A stretch of DNA of 12,539 nt. Source: JAAZBV01 sp964460435. GTDB lineage: Bacteria; Desulfobacterota; DSM-4660; Desulfatiglandales; HGW-15. Shown here in pieces: positions 12,445 to 12,539 of the stretch (position 1 is its first letter; each line of letters opens with the position of its first letter). The notes under the pieces are model-generated. The model saw only the letters and a program-made list of their open reading frames with translations, had not been told where the DNA came from and did no database searches. Made by a program: the position numbers and the translations under genes. Location of the stretch: the NCBI GenBank assembly GCA_964460435.1, contig CAYWRH010000133.1:1-12539 (forward strand). Direction: 5' to 3'.

Positions 12445-12539
12445 TCATGGTGCTGCTGGAAGGGTAATGCTAAGTTTTTTCATTACGCCAGCATCATCAG
12501 TTGTGAATTCATCTATATATACTACACCTGTCGGACCAG
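12445..12539 (-). CDS. C-terminal end of an unidentified protein (partial)
   Basis: The frame enters from the right edge of the window and stops at 12445-12447 (TGA). It gives 30 residues, GPTGVVYIDEFTTDDAGVMK then KLSITLPAAP. The 'VVYIDEF..' strand recalls the closing strand of beta-sandwich or carbohydrate-binding modules, but this is too short for a family call. The codon use, the palindrome and the terminator behind it suggest a genuine gene end. The start lies outside the window. Confidence 0.6.
   Translation of the reverse strand, partial: GPTGVVYIDEFTTDDAGVMKKLSITLPAAP

Noticed and set aside
1..12539. CRISPR array, tRNA or rRNA genes
   Set aside because: No regularly spaced direct repeats and no recognisable tRNA or rRNA sequence were seen on either strand.

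Overview
The window looks like a chromosomal segment from a Gram-negative bacterium with an outer membrane. The evidence is a TonB/ExbB/ExbD energy-transduction operon, a lipoprotein and several Sec-type signal peptides. Overall protein style, moderate to low GC, and a groESL operon without a visible CIRCE element fit a deltaproteobacterial (Desulfobacterota-like) host. That placement is inferred from memory of protein families, not from a search.

Left part (1-2700, + strand): groES and groEL form a compact operon. A low-complexity GGC/AAGG-rich stretch and a hairpin follow. Next comes a DksA/TraR-type C4 zinc-finger regulator that keeps the DxxDxA motif at the coiled-coil tip. A convergent minus-strand gene (2738-3376) encodes a protein of the C_GCAxxG_C_C putative redox family.

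Centre (3446-8800, - strand): a six-gene operon reads DUF3450-type periplasmic coiled-coil protein, large TtpC-like MotA/TolQ/ExbB protein, ExbB, ExbD, TonB, and a periplasmic TPR protein. It ends at a strong hairpin terminator. Genes overlap or sit 1-26 nt apart. This is the TonB2/TtpC-type layout, which uses the proton gradient to drive outer-membrane receptors. No TonB-dependent receptor lies in the window. Upstream of the operon is an A/T-tract region with two nested inverted repeats. Beyond it is a minus-strand gene for a small secreted protein with a glycine-rich tail.

Right part (9352-12539): a gene-free stretch of about 570 nt precedes two plus-strand envelope genes, a DUF6491-like lipoprotein and a Sel1-repeat exported protein. 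The second has a good sigma70-type promoter of its own. After them comes a graveyard of mobile DNA. It holds a decayed Y1/REP-associated (RAYT) transposase flanked by inverted copies of a ~23-25 bp repeat, then a 5'-truncated and frameshifted IS4-family transposase, then a solo copy of the same repeat inside an imperfect 65-bp tandem duplication. The window closes with a terminator hairpin and the C-terminal end of an unidentified minus-strand gene.

I did not find a clearly new biological system. The most notable points are the TonB operon, in which the TtpC-like subunit lacks the ExbB glutamate, the repeat family around the dead RAYT element, and the inverted repeats over the TonB operon promoter region.
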